Shown here: positions 33,910 to 46,400 of the stretch, piece by piece
Position numbering within the stretch: the stretch's first letter is position 1
How the letters are laid out: every line of letters starts with the position of its first letter
DNA from: Piezodorus guildinii
Taxonomy: Eukaryota; Arthropoda; Insecta; Hemiptera; Pentatomidae
Assembly (NCBI GenBank): GCA_023052935.1
Contig: CM041292.1
Span: 196,470,299 to 196,534,298 of the forward strand
Direction of reading: 5' to 3'
DNA: 64,000 nt
Position numbers and translations under genes: made by a program
The notes under the pieces: generated by a model
Told to the model about the DNA's origin: nothing
Databases searched by the model: none
What the model saw: the letters and a program-made list of their open reading frames with translations, nothing else

Positions 33910-35182
33910 CAAAAAGGGCCTAGCCAAATAAGCATGTGAAATCTGTCCCCACGTGTATTAGAATCAAAGGGCCTAGCCAAGTAAGCATGTGAAATCTGTC
34001 CCCGCGTGTATTAGAACGAAATTTATACCATTGAGTCATACCTATGAGAAACAAACTTACGCAAATTTTTAGCCCCTTAATCCTAATGGAAGGGAAGTTA
34101 TGGAGGTGGAAAGAAAAAACAAAAAAAAATTGTTTTCTCCTGAACAACTTAACCGATTTTCACTAAAATATATATATATGTTATGGATTTCACACATAGG
34201 TTCCAAAAAATATTTTTTTAATTTTTTTTCTACGAAAATGTTGGTCAAGAAATTTTTTTGAATTTTTCAAAAAAATATTTTCTGGTTATGATGGTTTGGT
34301 ACACCTCCAATTTTTCGCTAATTTATTTTATTAAGGGGTCTTCCGTAAAATATTTCAAAATATTTTCAATTTAATCGCAAGTGTACCCCATAGTAAAAAA
34401 TTAAAAAAAACAATTTTTTCTCCTGAACAGATCAACCGACTTTCACGAAAAAATATATGTTAATTTTTTTCTAAAAGAGTTCCAACTAAAACTTTTTTTA
34501 ATCTTTTATTTCAAAAATGTGAGTCAACATTTTTTTTTTTTTTAATTTTTCCAAAATAATTTTTAAATTATGTTGGATTGGTACACCAACAATTATTTGC
34601 TGATTTTTTATTTTTTACTATGTATTGGGTAAATTTTAGATCAACTTGAAAAAAATATATAGTGTGCAGGATCCTCTAATGAATTAAATTAGCAAAAAGT
34701 TGTTGTGTACCTGTGCAACATAATTTAAAAATTATTTTTGAAAAATTAAAAATAAAAATGTTGACTCACGTTTTCGAAATAAAAAATTTAAAAAAGTGTT
34801 ATTTGAAACTCTTTTATAAAACCAATAACATATATTTTTTTCGTGAAAGTCGGTTGATGTGTTCAGGAGAAAAGTTTTTTTAATTTTTCACCATGGAGTA
34901 CACTTGCGATAAAATTGAAAACAATATATGTTACGAAAGACCCCCTAATGAAATAAATTAGCGTAAAATTGGAGGTGTACCAAACCATCATTACCACAAA
35001 ATATTTTTTTGGAAATTCAAAAACATTTTTTGACCAACATTTTCGTAGAAAAAATGTTTAAAAAATATAATTTAAGAACCTATTTGTGAAATCCATAACA
35101 TATATATATTTTTTAGTGAACTCAATGGTTCTAATACACGCGGGGGCAGATTTCGCATGCTTATTCGGCTAGGCCCTTTTAA
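33910..35182. mobile_element. 1.27-kb foldback palindrome
   Basis: The left end 'aaaagggcctagcc' and right end 'ggctaggcccttttaa' are inverted, and the arms match almost continuously: left about 33910-34600, right about 34690-35182, with a loop of roughly 90 bp. Each arm is itself two diverged ~300-bp modules starting 'ctcctgaaca', so four modules stand head-to-head. The left arm has a 52-bp terminal direct repeat (33917/33969) and about 100 bp lacking from the right arm. It resembles a foldback element or giant hairpin MITE. A transcript would form long dsRNA. No ORF. Confidence 0.85.
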
Positions 35183-35194
35183 GCAGACTTGTAA

Positions 35195-35655
35195 GCTGCG
35201 CTACAAAAATAAGAATATGCAAATAACTTATAATGCTTACATAAATGTATGCGTGGGAAACGTGGACGATGAATAAGTCTCTAGCACATAAGGTGGATCC
35301 CTGAGACGTAATTTCGGACCTTTTAAAGAAAATGAATCTTGACGTCTGCGCAGGAATGCGGAACTGTACCCTGAATATCGAAATTTGGTTAATTTCAAAC
35401 TTCACCAGGTTGCATGGAATGTAGTGGATCGGGCACGTTCTCAGATCGTAACGTAGCACGGGGTCTCAGCTAGGACAAGACCCAGGGGTCTACCAAAATC
35501 ACGATGGAAAGATTATGTCCTTTTAGACCCAAGAAAAGCAGAAATGAACACAGCACATGCTGCAGACACAAATAACGTGGGCATAATAATAGAGCAGGTA
35601 ATTGACTGCTTAATATGTCTCTAGTGCCAATAGAGAAGAAGATTGAGAAAAAAAT
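35195..35655 (+). pseudogene. RTE-like LINE C-terminal fragment
   Basis: Plus-strand pieces 'ETWTMNKSLAHKV', 'RRNAELYPEY', 'RPRGLPKSRWKDYVLLDPRK' match the C-terminal end of endonuclease-RT ORFs. The tail is 'gaagaagattgag'. Frameshifted. It abuts the foldback element. Confidence 0.7.
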
Positions 35656-36109
35656 AAATAAAGCAGAAGTTTATATAGTTTATTTTTCGCTAGATTACGT
35701 TACCTAAATAAGAATATTCAAGTAAACATTGAATTATTCAAACCAAAGTTAAATAATTGATCTACCAAGCCTACTTTAAAGAAATTGAAGAGCATTTACA
35801 AAAAAAAAAAAAAAATAGAAAAACTATAGAAGAAAAACCCCTAACGTTTATACACTAATCCCGGACGTAATAAAAAATGTAAGGATGATACGGGTAGGAT
35901 TAGGGCTTGCTAAATAATTGGAAGGAGGAGAAGAAAATGGTTGGGAATTATGTGAGCTTTAGCTGAACCATAAGGGCTCTAATCTCTCTAGGGTCTGATT
36001 CTCTAACACCTCATGTACCTAATTACTGTTATTTTTCCTCTACTTTATTTGTCTTTTGTTGGATTGATAGATTCTATTTTTTTAAAACATACATAGAAAT
36101 AATGAAAAA
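35656..36109. other. No gene recognised
   Basis: Unassigned; A-run at 35801-35815. Confidence 0.4.
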
Positions 36110-36390
36110 AATCTGGTGCGAGCAACACACGACTTTCACGTACCTCCGTTTTTAGAATCGGTTACGGAATTTTCAAAAACAGTAAGAGATAAAAATGAGT
36201 GAAACCATTAAAGAATTAGTTAAATTAAATGTCTATAGAAACATGTGTTTTATTAAAAAATCTATGATATTATTATCTAAAACAATCACTTAGTTTTGTC
36301 GGCTTTTTATAACTCTCTATTAACTTTTACAAGCTATTGTGTATTAGATAATATTTTATTCTTATATCTTTAGCTTTCCAACGGTATATA
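36110..36390 (+). mobile_element. Family A copy, left part, split by a provirus
   Basis: It starts 'ctggtgcgagcaacacacga' like 11945 and runs to 'agctttccaacggtatata' where the LTR begins. The matching right part resumes at 50511. Confidence 0.85.
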
Positions 36391-36675
36391 ATTTTGGTGT
36401 TCGTACTCGTTATTGTAAAAAAAATATTTTATTTATTCAAAAGTTACAAAATATCGATAATAACACTTTAAAAGACAATAATGACAATCTTGATAATAAC
36501 AATATGGCTATACTAGATCTGACATAGATTACGCACCGTAATTACTGCGAGGACTTGAAGAGAGTGTTCCCTGGGAGAAGGGACAGGGTATATAAAGGTT
36601 AATAGGACTGCTGAATAAGATTCAAGGAATATGGTGTGATCTGCAGGTGCACTATGGCCTCATGGTGGCGTGACT
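36391..36675 (-). repeat. 3' LTR of the provirus
   Basis: 285 bp, AGTCACG...CAAAAT when read on the minus strand. It differs from the other LTR by one substitution and one A in an A-run. Confidence 0.93.
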
Positions 36676-36686
36676 CCTCCGTCCTT
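36676..36686 (-). promoter_or_regulatory. Polypurine tract of the provirus
   Basis: 'aaggacggagg' on the minus strand, directly adjacent to the 3' LTR. Confidence 0.8.
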
Positions 36687-36715
36687 ATGAGAGTGAAGCC
36701 CACTGAACTCTAAAT

Positions 36716-38310
36716 TTAAGGATTTGGGACGGTTTGTCTATTCTGTAAATATTGAAACCAAGCTCTGGCTCTGCCATCAAAACATTCAGGTGGTTGAGGA
36801 TGGGTACTTGGATTATCATTTGAAGGATTAGAACACAGTAATTCCAGTTTACAATACTGACGATAAAGATTATAGCATAAAAGATATAAACATATTACAT
36901 AAAATATATAAGAAATAAATTGGGATACAGTTATATCATAAGGTTCTAATTCTTCTATTTCTATATTACTTAAGTCTATTTGTTGTAATTCCTCAAAAGT
37001 AAAATTTGTTGATACAATAGTTTTATTATTAACAGAATGATAGGAAATAAAAGGAATATTTACATTGTCAACATAAGAAAGTGGTACATTTATATTTACA
37101 AATTTCTCATTTTCATTAAGATTAAGGAGGCTAGTAGATGGTAGATGATACATTTGTGTGTTTGTTACACTAGTTGTTACATTGCTAATATTAAAGGTTA
37201 AATATTGGTGTAATGTGGGTATAAGTTTGATTATAGGGTTTGTTCTTATTTCTACAGCTTTACAATCATTTAATTCTATATTCTTACATAATTCTAAAAT
37301 ACATTTGTCCTTTATCTCTATCATGTCTTTACAGTAATGATGATTATTGAATTTAATACAATTTCCATTGTAAAACGAATTTTTAAATCTAATGATTAGT
37401 TGTTCTTTAATCTTTAGAGTAATGACTTTATTATTCCTTGTAACTGGATATGACATAGCATAATAAGTTGTTTTTTGGCAATGATTTCAAAGGGATTTTA
37501 ATAAAATAATAAATTAATCCTGTATCTGATAGGGAACAAAATGTGGAGCTAAGTAACCAGTTTAATTCTACATTTTCTGTGATTGGTTCTCCGAACGGTA
37601 TGTTTAATTGTTCTAGTTCTCTAGTCGTTAATATGCTTGGATGGGTAATTCCTAATTTACATTGTTCTAAGGAAAATTCTATATCATTTAATTGATTTTC
37701 TACTAAATCTAATACGGCTAATAAATCATGATACATTAACTTAGTAAGAGCTAAATCTGTAAAATTATTTATTTTTTTCTATACTATCCTTATATTTATT
37801 TAAAACAATTATTTCTTTATTAAGTTTAGATGTTAATTCTTTATTTAATCCTAATCTAACATTTTCATTATGCTCTATGTGATACATATTTCTCTCGATT
37901 TTATTTAAAATATTATCATACTTTTCTTTGTCATCGGCGTCCATATTGCCGGTGAGCCAACTAATAGCATTGCCTAGTCCGTTAATTAAACCTCTTTTTG
38001 ATCGGTTATTCCGATTTATATTTACAATATGATTAATTTTTTCTAATATCTTGTTATATTTTTGTTCAATAATATTATGCAAAGTTTTATATTCATTACT
38101 AATTGTTAATACGTCAATGCTAATCTTAAGGGTTTGAATTTCTCTTGTTAAATTTGTAAGATTCTTATAATGTAAAAATGTGTACCAATCTTCAATTATA
38201 AAAGATGGATTAATTTGTACGATGGATGCTCCTGGTCCGTCAGATAAATCTTGTATTAGCAGGTCTGTATCTGAACCGTAAGCGCTGCGATCAGAAGATA
38301 CTTGAAACAA
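36716..38310 (-). pseudogene. Provirus env (fusion glycoprotein-like)
   Basis: Errantiviral Env is a class I-like fusion protein related to baculovirus F. Visible: a furin-type RSKR site followed by a Gly-rich hydrophobic segment (near 37980-38010), N-glycosylation sequons, Cys residues in the ectodomain (37260-37380), and one transmembrane segment near 36850-36910 with a short tail. It lies in three frames (37765-38310, 37431-37736, 36716-37456), broken near 37750 and 37445, the first in an A/T homopolymer. The N-terminal part is in the same frame as the integrase C-terminus, with no clear own start, so expression would need splicing. Confidence 0.85.
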
Positions 38311-39440
38311 TTCGTCGTCGAACTCAAAGTCATCTTGGCTGACTCCTGTAACATTAGACGTTTCTATTTCTTTTATGACATTCTCAATATCTTCATCAGT
38401 TATTTCTGGGTTTTTTTGACTTGTACTAGGTTTATTATTATTATTATTTGATTTCTTTTTCTTAGTGACCTTTTTCGGTCGTTTGACTTGATCAGGGTGG
38501 AGTTTTTTCTTTCTACCTTTATTTCTATTTTGAAATCTTTTATCAACATACTTTCCTTTTTCGTATTTAGGATCTATTTTCTTTTTCTGTTGTCTCTTTA
38601 TATACACATCTTCCGGGATTTCTATGTCTTCTCTATTTTCATTTAACTTGCCTATTTTTCTCTCTTTATTTTGTTCTATACCTTTCTTAGTTATTTCAAA
38701 AAGCTGCTTCATTTTCCGATGGTACTCATGAACAAGATATTCTTTTATTTCCGGGGATTCATTATAAGTTTCATTAGTGATACCGAAAGTTATTTCGTTA
38801 GGGTCATTTTAAGATCTTGATTAAGGGAATTATTATATGCTGTCGTTGCTTGCTCTAACTTATCTTCCTCTTTATCATCTTTGTTTTCTATGTTTATAAG
38901 TCTTAAAATTTCTAATAACGAAGAGCTTGCTCGATTAAGCAATCCAAGAGAGTTAGGGTGATTGGGGGTAGTATAATGTAATTCAATATTTAAGTAGTTT
39001 AGAAAATCTTTAAACAAGTTATTGTCGAATTCTCTTCCGTTGTCACATGATATTTTTTGGGGTTTTGGAAAATATGCTAAATATTTTTTCAATACTTTCA
39101 TGCTTTCTATGGCATTATAACTCGTTGCGTAATAAGAAAATATTCTTTTGGAAAAAGTATCTACTATTAAATAAATGTAATAATTACTCATGTGTAAGGT
39201 ATCAATCATTAAATCTGTAAAGGGTTTCTCAGGTGTGGGAGTAATTTTAAATTTTTGTTTTATAGGTCTTCTATCGTATTTGCCTTTTCCACATGTGTCA
39301 CATTTGTTTATAATTTCTGTGATATGATCTTTCATATTAGGCCAATAAAATTTGGTTTTCAAAACTAAATATGTTTCATTTATACCTCTGTGGCATGTCT
39401 TGGCGATATGATAATCAAGGATAAGTAATTTCTGGTCTTC
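38310..39440 (-). pseudogene. Provirus integrase
   Basis: Zinc domain: 'CHRGINETYLVLKTKFYW' then 'CDTCGKG'. The first two catalytic Asp sit in 'LMIDTLH' and 'ISCDNGREF'. At the third position, where the family has 'G..ER', the sequence reads 'GLLNR', so the catalytic Glu appears to be Asn. A frameshift near 38800 separates the core (in 38790-41150) from the basic C-terminal region (Lys-rich, 38430-38712), which runs on into env. Confidence 0.85.
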
Positions 39441-39899
39441 CGTGTTCTTTACATCTGGCAATAGTTTATAATATCTTTTAATTCTATTTGTGGGAAATTT
39501 TTCTCTAATGAGTGATGCAACTTTATTAAATAATGCATTATACCAATTATTTTCACTTTCTATAGAATCTGATATGGGTGAGCAGTATATGCCGTAAGTT
39601 ATATTTGGTCTTAAGATTTCTAAAAGTTTTTCTTCTATTTCAAAATCTTTTTCATGATAAGGCCAAGTAAATTCAATTGTTGTTCTTTGCTTATTATTGA
39701 ATATTGTTTCGCGTTGAATTTTCGCGTGTCCCTTTTTTATTATTATTTGATTTTTCTCAACATTTACTGGTCTAGATTTATCATCAACTATTAAGATTCT
39801 GTTATCGGAGGATTCTGTGGAGTGCTGCGTTGCTAAAGAAGATATATCATCTTGAATTATTTCTTGGTGTTCACCATTATTATTTTCTTCTATGTTTTC

Positions 39900-41810
39900 A
39901 TCATTATTAATTCCTTCTAAGTTTTCATTGTTAGCTTCTTCTTGGGTTTCTTCTATTCCCATTTCTTGTAATAAATCTACGATTTCTTGTGAATAGTTAT
40001 TAGGAGAATTTTCTGTATGAAAAATATCAAATTCTGGTTCTTTTAATTTCCTTTCTTCAATAGGGTAACGGGATAAATGATCGGCGACTTTATTAGCCTT
40101 TCCTTCAATGTATTTTATGTCATATTCGAAATCTTCTAACAATAATTTCCATCTAATTAATCTGGCGTTCTGTGTTTTACACGTTCTTAAATATTCTAAA
40201 GGTTTGTGATCTGAATATATGAAAAATTTTCTACCGTATAAGTAGGGTCGAAAATGATTGCAAGCCCAAATAATGGCTAAACATTCCTTTTCCGTTGTTG
40301 AGTAATTTTGTTCTGCTTTATTAAGTGTTCTGGATGCAAAACATACAGGGAGTTCTTTTCCATCTTTCTTCTGTGCTAATACTGCACCAATGGCGAAATT
40401 ACTTGCGTCAGTTGTTAAGAAAAAGTCCTGATTGAAATCTGGAATTTGCAAAATGGGGCTACTACATACAAGTTGTTTCAATTTCTCAAAAGCGTTTTCA
40501 TATAACTCTGGTTTGATTTCTTTTTGATCTTTTCGAAGACATCTCGTTAATGGGGAAGCTATCTTTGCGTAATTTGGTATCATTTTCCTATAGAAACCAG
40601 TTAATCCTAAAAAGCTTTTAATTTCTTTTTCATTTTTAGGGAGTTTAAAATCTTTTACTGCTTTTATCTTTTCTGGATTAGGTTCTATGCCGCGTTCGCT
40701 GATAATATGTCCGAGGAATAACAATTCTTTCTTGCAAAATTCTGTCTTATCGAGCTGAATCTTTAAGTTATGTTTTTCTAACTTTTTAAGAGTTTCTTCT
40801 AAATGTTTCCAATGATCTTTGTAATTTTCAGAAAAAATTATAATATCGTCCATATAGACTAGAACGTTAATAGAATCTGAAAAAATGATATTCATGGCTC
40901 TTTGAAACGTTGCTGGGGCATTACTGAGTCCAAATGGCATGCGAAGGAATTCAAAGTGGCCTTGATCTGTAGAAAATGCTGTTTTTGGGATAGAACTTTC
41001 TTCGACTTTTATTTGATGGAAGCCTGAGCAAAGGTCCATTGCTGTAAATATCGTCGCTTTTCCTAATTTGCCTAAAAGGTCTTCAATATTAGGAATGGGG
41101 AATTTATCCGGGGTTGTTTCTCGATTTAATTTCCTGTAATCAATCACCATTCGTATTTTTCTTTTTCCTGATGCGTCTGGCTTTTTCGGGACAATCCAAA
41201 CGGGAGAATTGTAAGGGGAATTGCTGGTCTTATTATTTTGGATTCTAACATCTTTTTAATTTCTTCCTTAATATTTTCTTTGAATTGGTGGGGATATCTG
41301 TAATTTTTCGAATATATCGGGTCTTCGGTTTTTGTTTTAATCTTATGCTCCAATAAATCAGTGGCTGAAAGGGGATCATTTTCAGTCTTAAATACTGATG
41401 GATATTTCGATAATAATTTAATTAAATTTGATTTTTCTTGAGGAGGTATATGGTCGGTTCTGATTAGTTGGGGGATTTGTTTTATTATTTCATGGTTTCC
41501 TTTTTTATTAGAATCTGTTAATTCTACTTCTTCTTTTTGCAAATAGTATAAAGGTAAATATATGGTTTCGTTAACTTTACTGTCGATTATTATATTTTGA
41601 TCATAGATGCCAGGTTTAATTTTAATCTTATCATCTTCATAGTCAATAAAATATAGATTTTTATTTTGTTCTACTTTTATCTGATTTTCGCCTTCTTTCA
41701 AAACTAATTTTAAAACTTCGTCTTCCATAATAAAATCAAACTCTGTATAGCGAGTTTTTATTTTGTTGGTTTCGAAATCGATATTAAATTTCATTTCCCT
41801 CATTGTCTCA
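39900..41810 (-). pseudogene. Provirus reverse transcriptase and RNase H
   Basis: Two frames overlap at 41144-41150. 41144-41803 holds the protease C-terminus and RT fingers ('YPSVF...DLLEHKI', 'YSKNYRYPHQ'). 38790-41150 continues with 'VIDYRKLNRETTPDKFP', 'TAMDLCSGFHQI', 'FEFLRMPFGLSNAPATFQR', catalytic 'YMDDIIIFS', 'LFLGHIIS', and RNase H 'FFLTTDASNFAIGAVL', 'CLAIIWACNHFRPYLYG', 'SDHKPLEYL', 'ANKVADHLSRYP'. A single indel near 41200 in the fingers breaks the frame. Very typical gypsy pol. Confidence 0.93.
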
Positions 41811-42087
41811 TTTCCTAGTAGTATTTCGTAATTGGGACTGAAATTAAATAGATAAAATTTTATTTTTTCGGGGTTTTTAAGAAAATTATTTCTGCAATAA
41901 ACTGAAATAGATTCCGTGCCAAGTTCTTCTCCGGTTGCTGTTTTTATTGTAAAATTTTCTTTTTCTCTTTCAACATCTGGTGGTACAATGTCTGGTCTTA
42001 TATAATTCTTCCAAGATCCGGTATCAATAAGCCATTTACGATTCGCGTGGTCTTTAACATAAGGCAGTTGGCTTTTATTCTCTTCTT
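41811..42087 (-). pseudogene. Provirus protease
   Basis: 'WLIDTGS' (DTG active site, about 42015-42035) and 'EILLGNETM' near 41810-41830 identify a retropepsin. It is in a different frame from the gag ORF ending at 42088, compatible with the gag-pol frameshift usual in errantiviruses. Confidence 0.82.
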
Positions 42088-42949
42088 TTATGTGTTTTGA
42101 TTGTCTGGCGGGCCTTTCTCTAAAAAAGAATTATTTGGATCTAATTTTTCTAATTTCTCTCTTAATTCTCTGATTTCTTGGTCTTTCGGGTCTTCTTGCT
42201 GAATTTGGAAATTAGGCTGTTTCGGTTTATTCCCGAATGCGCTAACTGTTCTCATGGATACAGTTGGATTTTCATCTTTCTTATTATTATTATAATTTTG
42301 ATTCCGGTATCGACCTGAACCGTTGAAATACCTTTGTTGTTCTTGACGGGGCCATTGTTGGTAATAATTATTATTATTATTATTCTGCCGGTAGTCTTGT
42401 GGAGGTTCTTGTTGTCGATATTGATGCTCTTGTCTTTGATTATGTGGGTTATACGGGTTATTGGGATTTTGCCAATTATTAAATCGTTTGTGATGTTTTT
42501 TATCGAACTTTTTCTTATGGTCGAAGCCTCTTTTGTAATCATGTTCTCCGGGTCTTCTCATATTTCCCGAATTTATGAGGTCATCGAAGAGTAGATGGTT
42601 CTCATTCTGAATTAAATTTCTCAAATCATCTAATGTTCTTAACTTTTCTGCTTTAGTCATAAGATATGTTCTTATGTGAAGGGGCATGTTAGTGTAAAAA
42701 AAATAAAGAATACTTTTCTCTAATGCGCTAATAATTGTTTCTCTATTTGGTGTGTTTTCTATCCGATGTTTAGAAATTATTAAAGTGCGGATCTTATCAA
42801 TTCTTTGAAGGAAATCAAGAGGGTGTTCCTTATGATGTATTTTGTTATTAAATAATTCATGCGATAATTGTTCAATTGAGCGGCTGTCTCTGAAGGTTCT
42901 TTCGAGATAATTTAGTAATTCTTCAACACGACTAAATTCGCACGTTGTA
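42088..42949 (-). pseudogene. Provirus gag, C-terminal part
   Basis: Capsid C-terminal helices with an 'HPLDFLQRI' -like block are read upstream of 42687, then an Asn/Gln/Arg/Tyr-rich, probably disordered RNA-binding tail (42088-42600) with no CCHC knuckle, as in errantiviral Gag. The LINE insertion separates it from the N-terminal part at 49595-49863, and the frame resumes exactly across the 12-bp target duplication. Confidence 0.85.
42938..42949. repeat. Target duplication of the nested LINE, left
   Basis: TCGCACGTTGTA, identical to 49583-49594. Removing one copy and the insert restores a continuous gag frame. Confidence 0.92.
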
Positions 42950-43198
42950 GGATTAGGATTAGGAATGATGATTAGGCGTTTTTAACTGCGCGGTTTTTTA
43001 CGCCATATACTAATTGTTTGGTAAATTAGGTGGTGTGAATTTTATTTTAACAATCAAAATATGTTTTCCCTTTATAAAATTGAAGTTATATAGCTTGCAT
43101 ACAGATTAACTGAAAATATACATATACATATATACACACAAACACACACACACATACAAACACACACATACATATCCATACACACACACACACACATA

Positions 43199-43236
<38 letters not shown>

Positions 43237-43297
43237 TAGATATATATTTTTTATTATTGTTTTTTTTTTATATTATTTTTTATTTATTTATTTATTT

Positions 43298-43348
<51 letters not shown>

Positions 43349-43421
43349 TTTTTAGAATACGTTACTTATAAGTACTGCAATTGTAAAACAGAACAATGTT
43401 AGCCATTAAGCCACCTAGAGG
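42950..43421 (-). repeat. Nested LINE 3' UTR with simple repeats
   Basis: It holds (CA)n-rich DNA at 43132-43198, T-runs at 43201-43233 and 43331-43353, and (TA)n at 43303-43330. The true 3' end is the short CCTAAT repeat at 42950-42963, next to the target duplication, not the poly-T. Confidence 0.75.
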
Positions 43422-46400
43422 CTAGAGCGCTTTAATTAATTTGGTTTCTTTTAGGAATCTGATCAGTCTGGTTATGACATCCTCGCAGTCCAAAAGTGAC
43501 TCTTTGAGAGCTCGGCCAAGCTTGTACTCCTGCATAAGACTTTCGTAATCCGGGCATTCCTCTATGATATGTTTGACGGTTATGGTTGTCTGACATCTAT
43601 TGCATATTGATTGTGGGTCTTTCGTGATGAGATGAATATGAGTGAGTCTTGAGTGGCCTATTCTTAATCTTGTTAGAGCAGTTTCTTCTCTCCGTGTTGC
43701 TCTCACTGAAGTCTTCCATCGGTGTGTATCTGGTTTTATCTCCTTTAGCTTGTTATTATCTACGGTGTCCCACATCCTTTGCCAATCAGCTTTAGTATCC
43801 GAGCGTAACCATATTTTAATGTCGGCTTTAATGGCAACTGGAACGATATCTTGTTTACTAAGTGCGGCTTCTTTTGCTGATTTGTCAGCTATCTCGTTGT
43901 ATTTAATCCCCACGTGGGAAGGGGTCCAGAGGAATCCGACATCTTTTTTGAGTGTTTTGAGGATATTAAGATATTCGTTGATTTTGGTGACCAATGGGTG
44001 ATCGCTGTATAGTTCCAGTAGGCTTTGTAGTGCTGGGAGAGAGTCACTGCAAACTATATATTTGTCTCCCTCTTTTGACATTATATGGTGAAGTGCATAT
44101 GATAGAGCAGAAAGTTCAGCTGTGAAGATGCTGCAATGAGGTGGTAGTTTGTATTTAAAAGTTTGTTCAGATGTAACAACTGCCGAGCCAATATTGTCGT
44201 TCATTTTGGAGCCATCCGTATAGAGAAAAGTTGCGTTTCTATTCTTATTTATTATATCTTGGAATTTCTCATGTAGTATATATGGTGGTGTGGTTTTCTT
44301 CCTGAATCGGAGTAGCGTCATATTGATTCGTGGTACTGCATAGATCCATGGTGGGGTTAGGGTTTCTGGGTTTCGTATATATATTTGATCTATTTCTTCT
44401 ATGATTCGTCTATATCTCATTGATAAGGGTGCTGGTTTTGATGGGTTGTTGCTGTAAAGTTGTTGATATTTCGGTCTAAATGCGTATTGGAAAGCTGGGT
44501 TTGTTGGTTGTGTTGCAAGGTTTGTTAAGTAGTTTATGGCTAGTTGATGCCTTCGAAATGTAAGGGGTGGTATACCGGATTCAGCGCATAAGCTAAGGAT
44601 CGGACTCGTTCTAAAGGCTCCTGTTGCTATCCTTATTCCGTTGTGGTGTACTGTATCGAGCTGTGTGAGGAGACTAAATCTTGCAGAGGCATATATGTGA
44701 CTTGCGTAATCCAGCTTTGATCGTATTATAGATTGGTATATTTCGAGTAATCTCGATCTGTCCGCTCCCCAGCTAGTGCCAGCTAGTACTTTCATTACAT
44801 TTAATCGTTGTGAGCAGCTATCCTTCAGTTTCATGATATGCTTTTTCCATGTAAGTTTCGAATCGACTGCTAATCCTAAGAAGGTACAGTGGTCATGGAA
44901 ATTTAATGCTTTATTGTATAAAGTAATTGTTGGAGGAGTGCTAGGTTGTTTTTTCCGGGAGAAGAGTACGCATTTTGTCTTTTCTGTTGAAAAAGTGAGA
45001 CCATTATCTTGTGACCAGGTTTGTAATTTGTTCAAAATAGACTGGATTATGGCCTTGGTTCGAGGAGTATCCGTATATTGTATGAGTATGGCGAGGTCAT
45101 CTACAAAAAGGCATGATTTGAGTGATCGATGGGTGAGTGCATCTTGTACTGAGTTGATGGCAATGAGAAAAAGTGTTCCGCTAAGGACGCTTCCTTGTGG
45201 GATTCCATTTTCTAAGATTGTTTTCCTGGAAAGTTGGTCTGCTATGCGTACTTGTATGGACCTTTTCTTAAGAAAATTCTGGATGAAGCGAGGTAGAGCT
45301 CCTCTGAATCCCCAGTCATATAACTGTTTTAATATGGATGGTCGCCAAACGGTGTCAAATGCTTTGTCCACATCAAAGAAAATACCTAAGCATTCACGTT
45401 TCCTAATGAAGGTATTTAATATTTCGGCTTCAAGTGCAGTGAGATGATCAACAGTTGACCTTCCTTTTCTTTGCCCGCATTGAATGTCTGCCAGGAGGTT
45501 GTTCTTTTCGATGTACCATAGAAGACGCTTATTTATAATTTTTTCCATGAGTTTGCAAAGGCAGCATGTTAGAGATACAGGTCGGTAATTTTTTAGTTCT
45601 AATTTGTTCTTTCCTGGCTTCAGGATAGGTATGACTATGGATTCTTGCCATTTTTCTGGTAGTTCACCTTCTAGCCATATCCTGTTAAAAAATCTGAGTA
45701 AGTATTTCTTTTGATTTGCCGGATATTTTTGATCATGGAATTGTGGATATAGTCTGGTCCCATAGCGGACATTTTTAAGGAAGATATAGCCGTATCCAGT
45801 TCCCATTCGGTGATTGGTAAGTTGTACGTTTCATTATTATAGGCTCTGTTAATGTCAAATTGTATTGGTTGTTGCTGGTTAATTTTTTGTCGAAACTGTA
45901 GGTTATAGTTCATTGAGGACGATATTTCTTCGTAGTGTTCTGCGAATCTCTCAGCTAATATTGTAGGGTCATATATAATATTTCCTTCTATTTCGAGTGT
46001 CGGCTGTTCATTAGAATATTTTCCTCTGATAGCATTAATTTTTCTCCATACTGTGCGAATGGGTGTGTTTGCATTTATGTTAGTAACAAAGTTGTTCCAG
46101 GATTCTTTTTTCTTGTTTCTAATTAGGTTCCGAGATTGGGCTCTCCATTTTTTAAAGTTGATAAGGTTTTCTGTCGATGGGCATTTTCGGAATTTATTGA
46201 TGGCTTGGTTTCGTTTTTTGATTACCTTTTTGCAGTCATTGTCAAACCAAGGTGGTTTCGGAATGGATAATGATGGGTTTGATTTTGGGATTGAGGCTTC
46301 TGCTGCTTCTAATATTTGCTGAGTGATATAGCTATTGATCTTATCTATATTTTCTTCTTCACGTTCCAGATTAATTTTCTTTTGAAAAATATCCCAGTTA

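Noticed and set aside
33917..34020. CRISPR-like short direct repeats
   Set aside because: Only two 52-bp copies; they are a terminal duplication of the foldback element in a eukaryotic genome.
42252..42594. Ile-rich frames on both strands
   Set aside because: Shadow frames of the Asn/Gln-rich tail of the provirus gag.
43201..43233. Poly(T) as the LINE poly(A) tail end
   Set aside because: The target duplication places the real 3' end at 42950; the T-runs are inside the 3' UTR.
43642..46322. Plus-strand frames of 89-223 codons
   Set aside because: They are antisense to the LINE endonuclease and RT, which have clear motifs on the minus strand.
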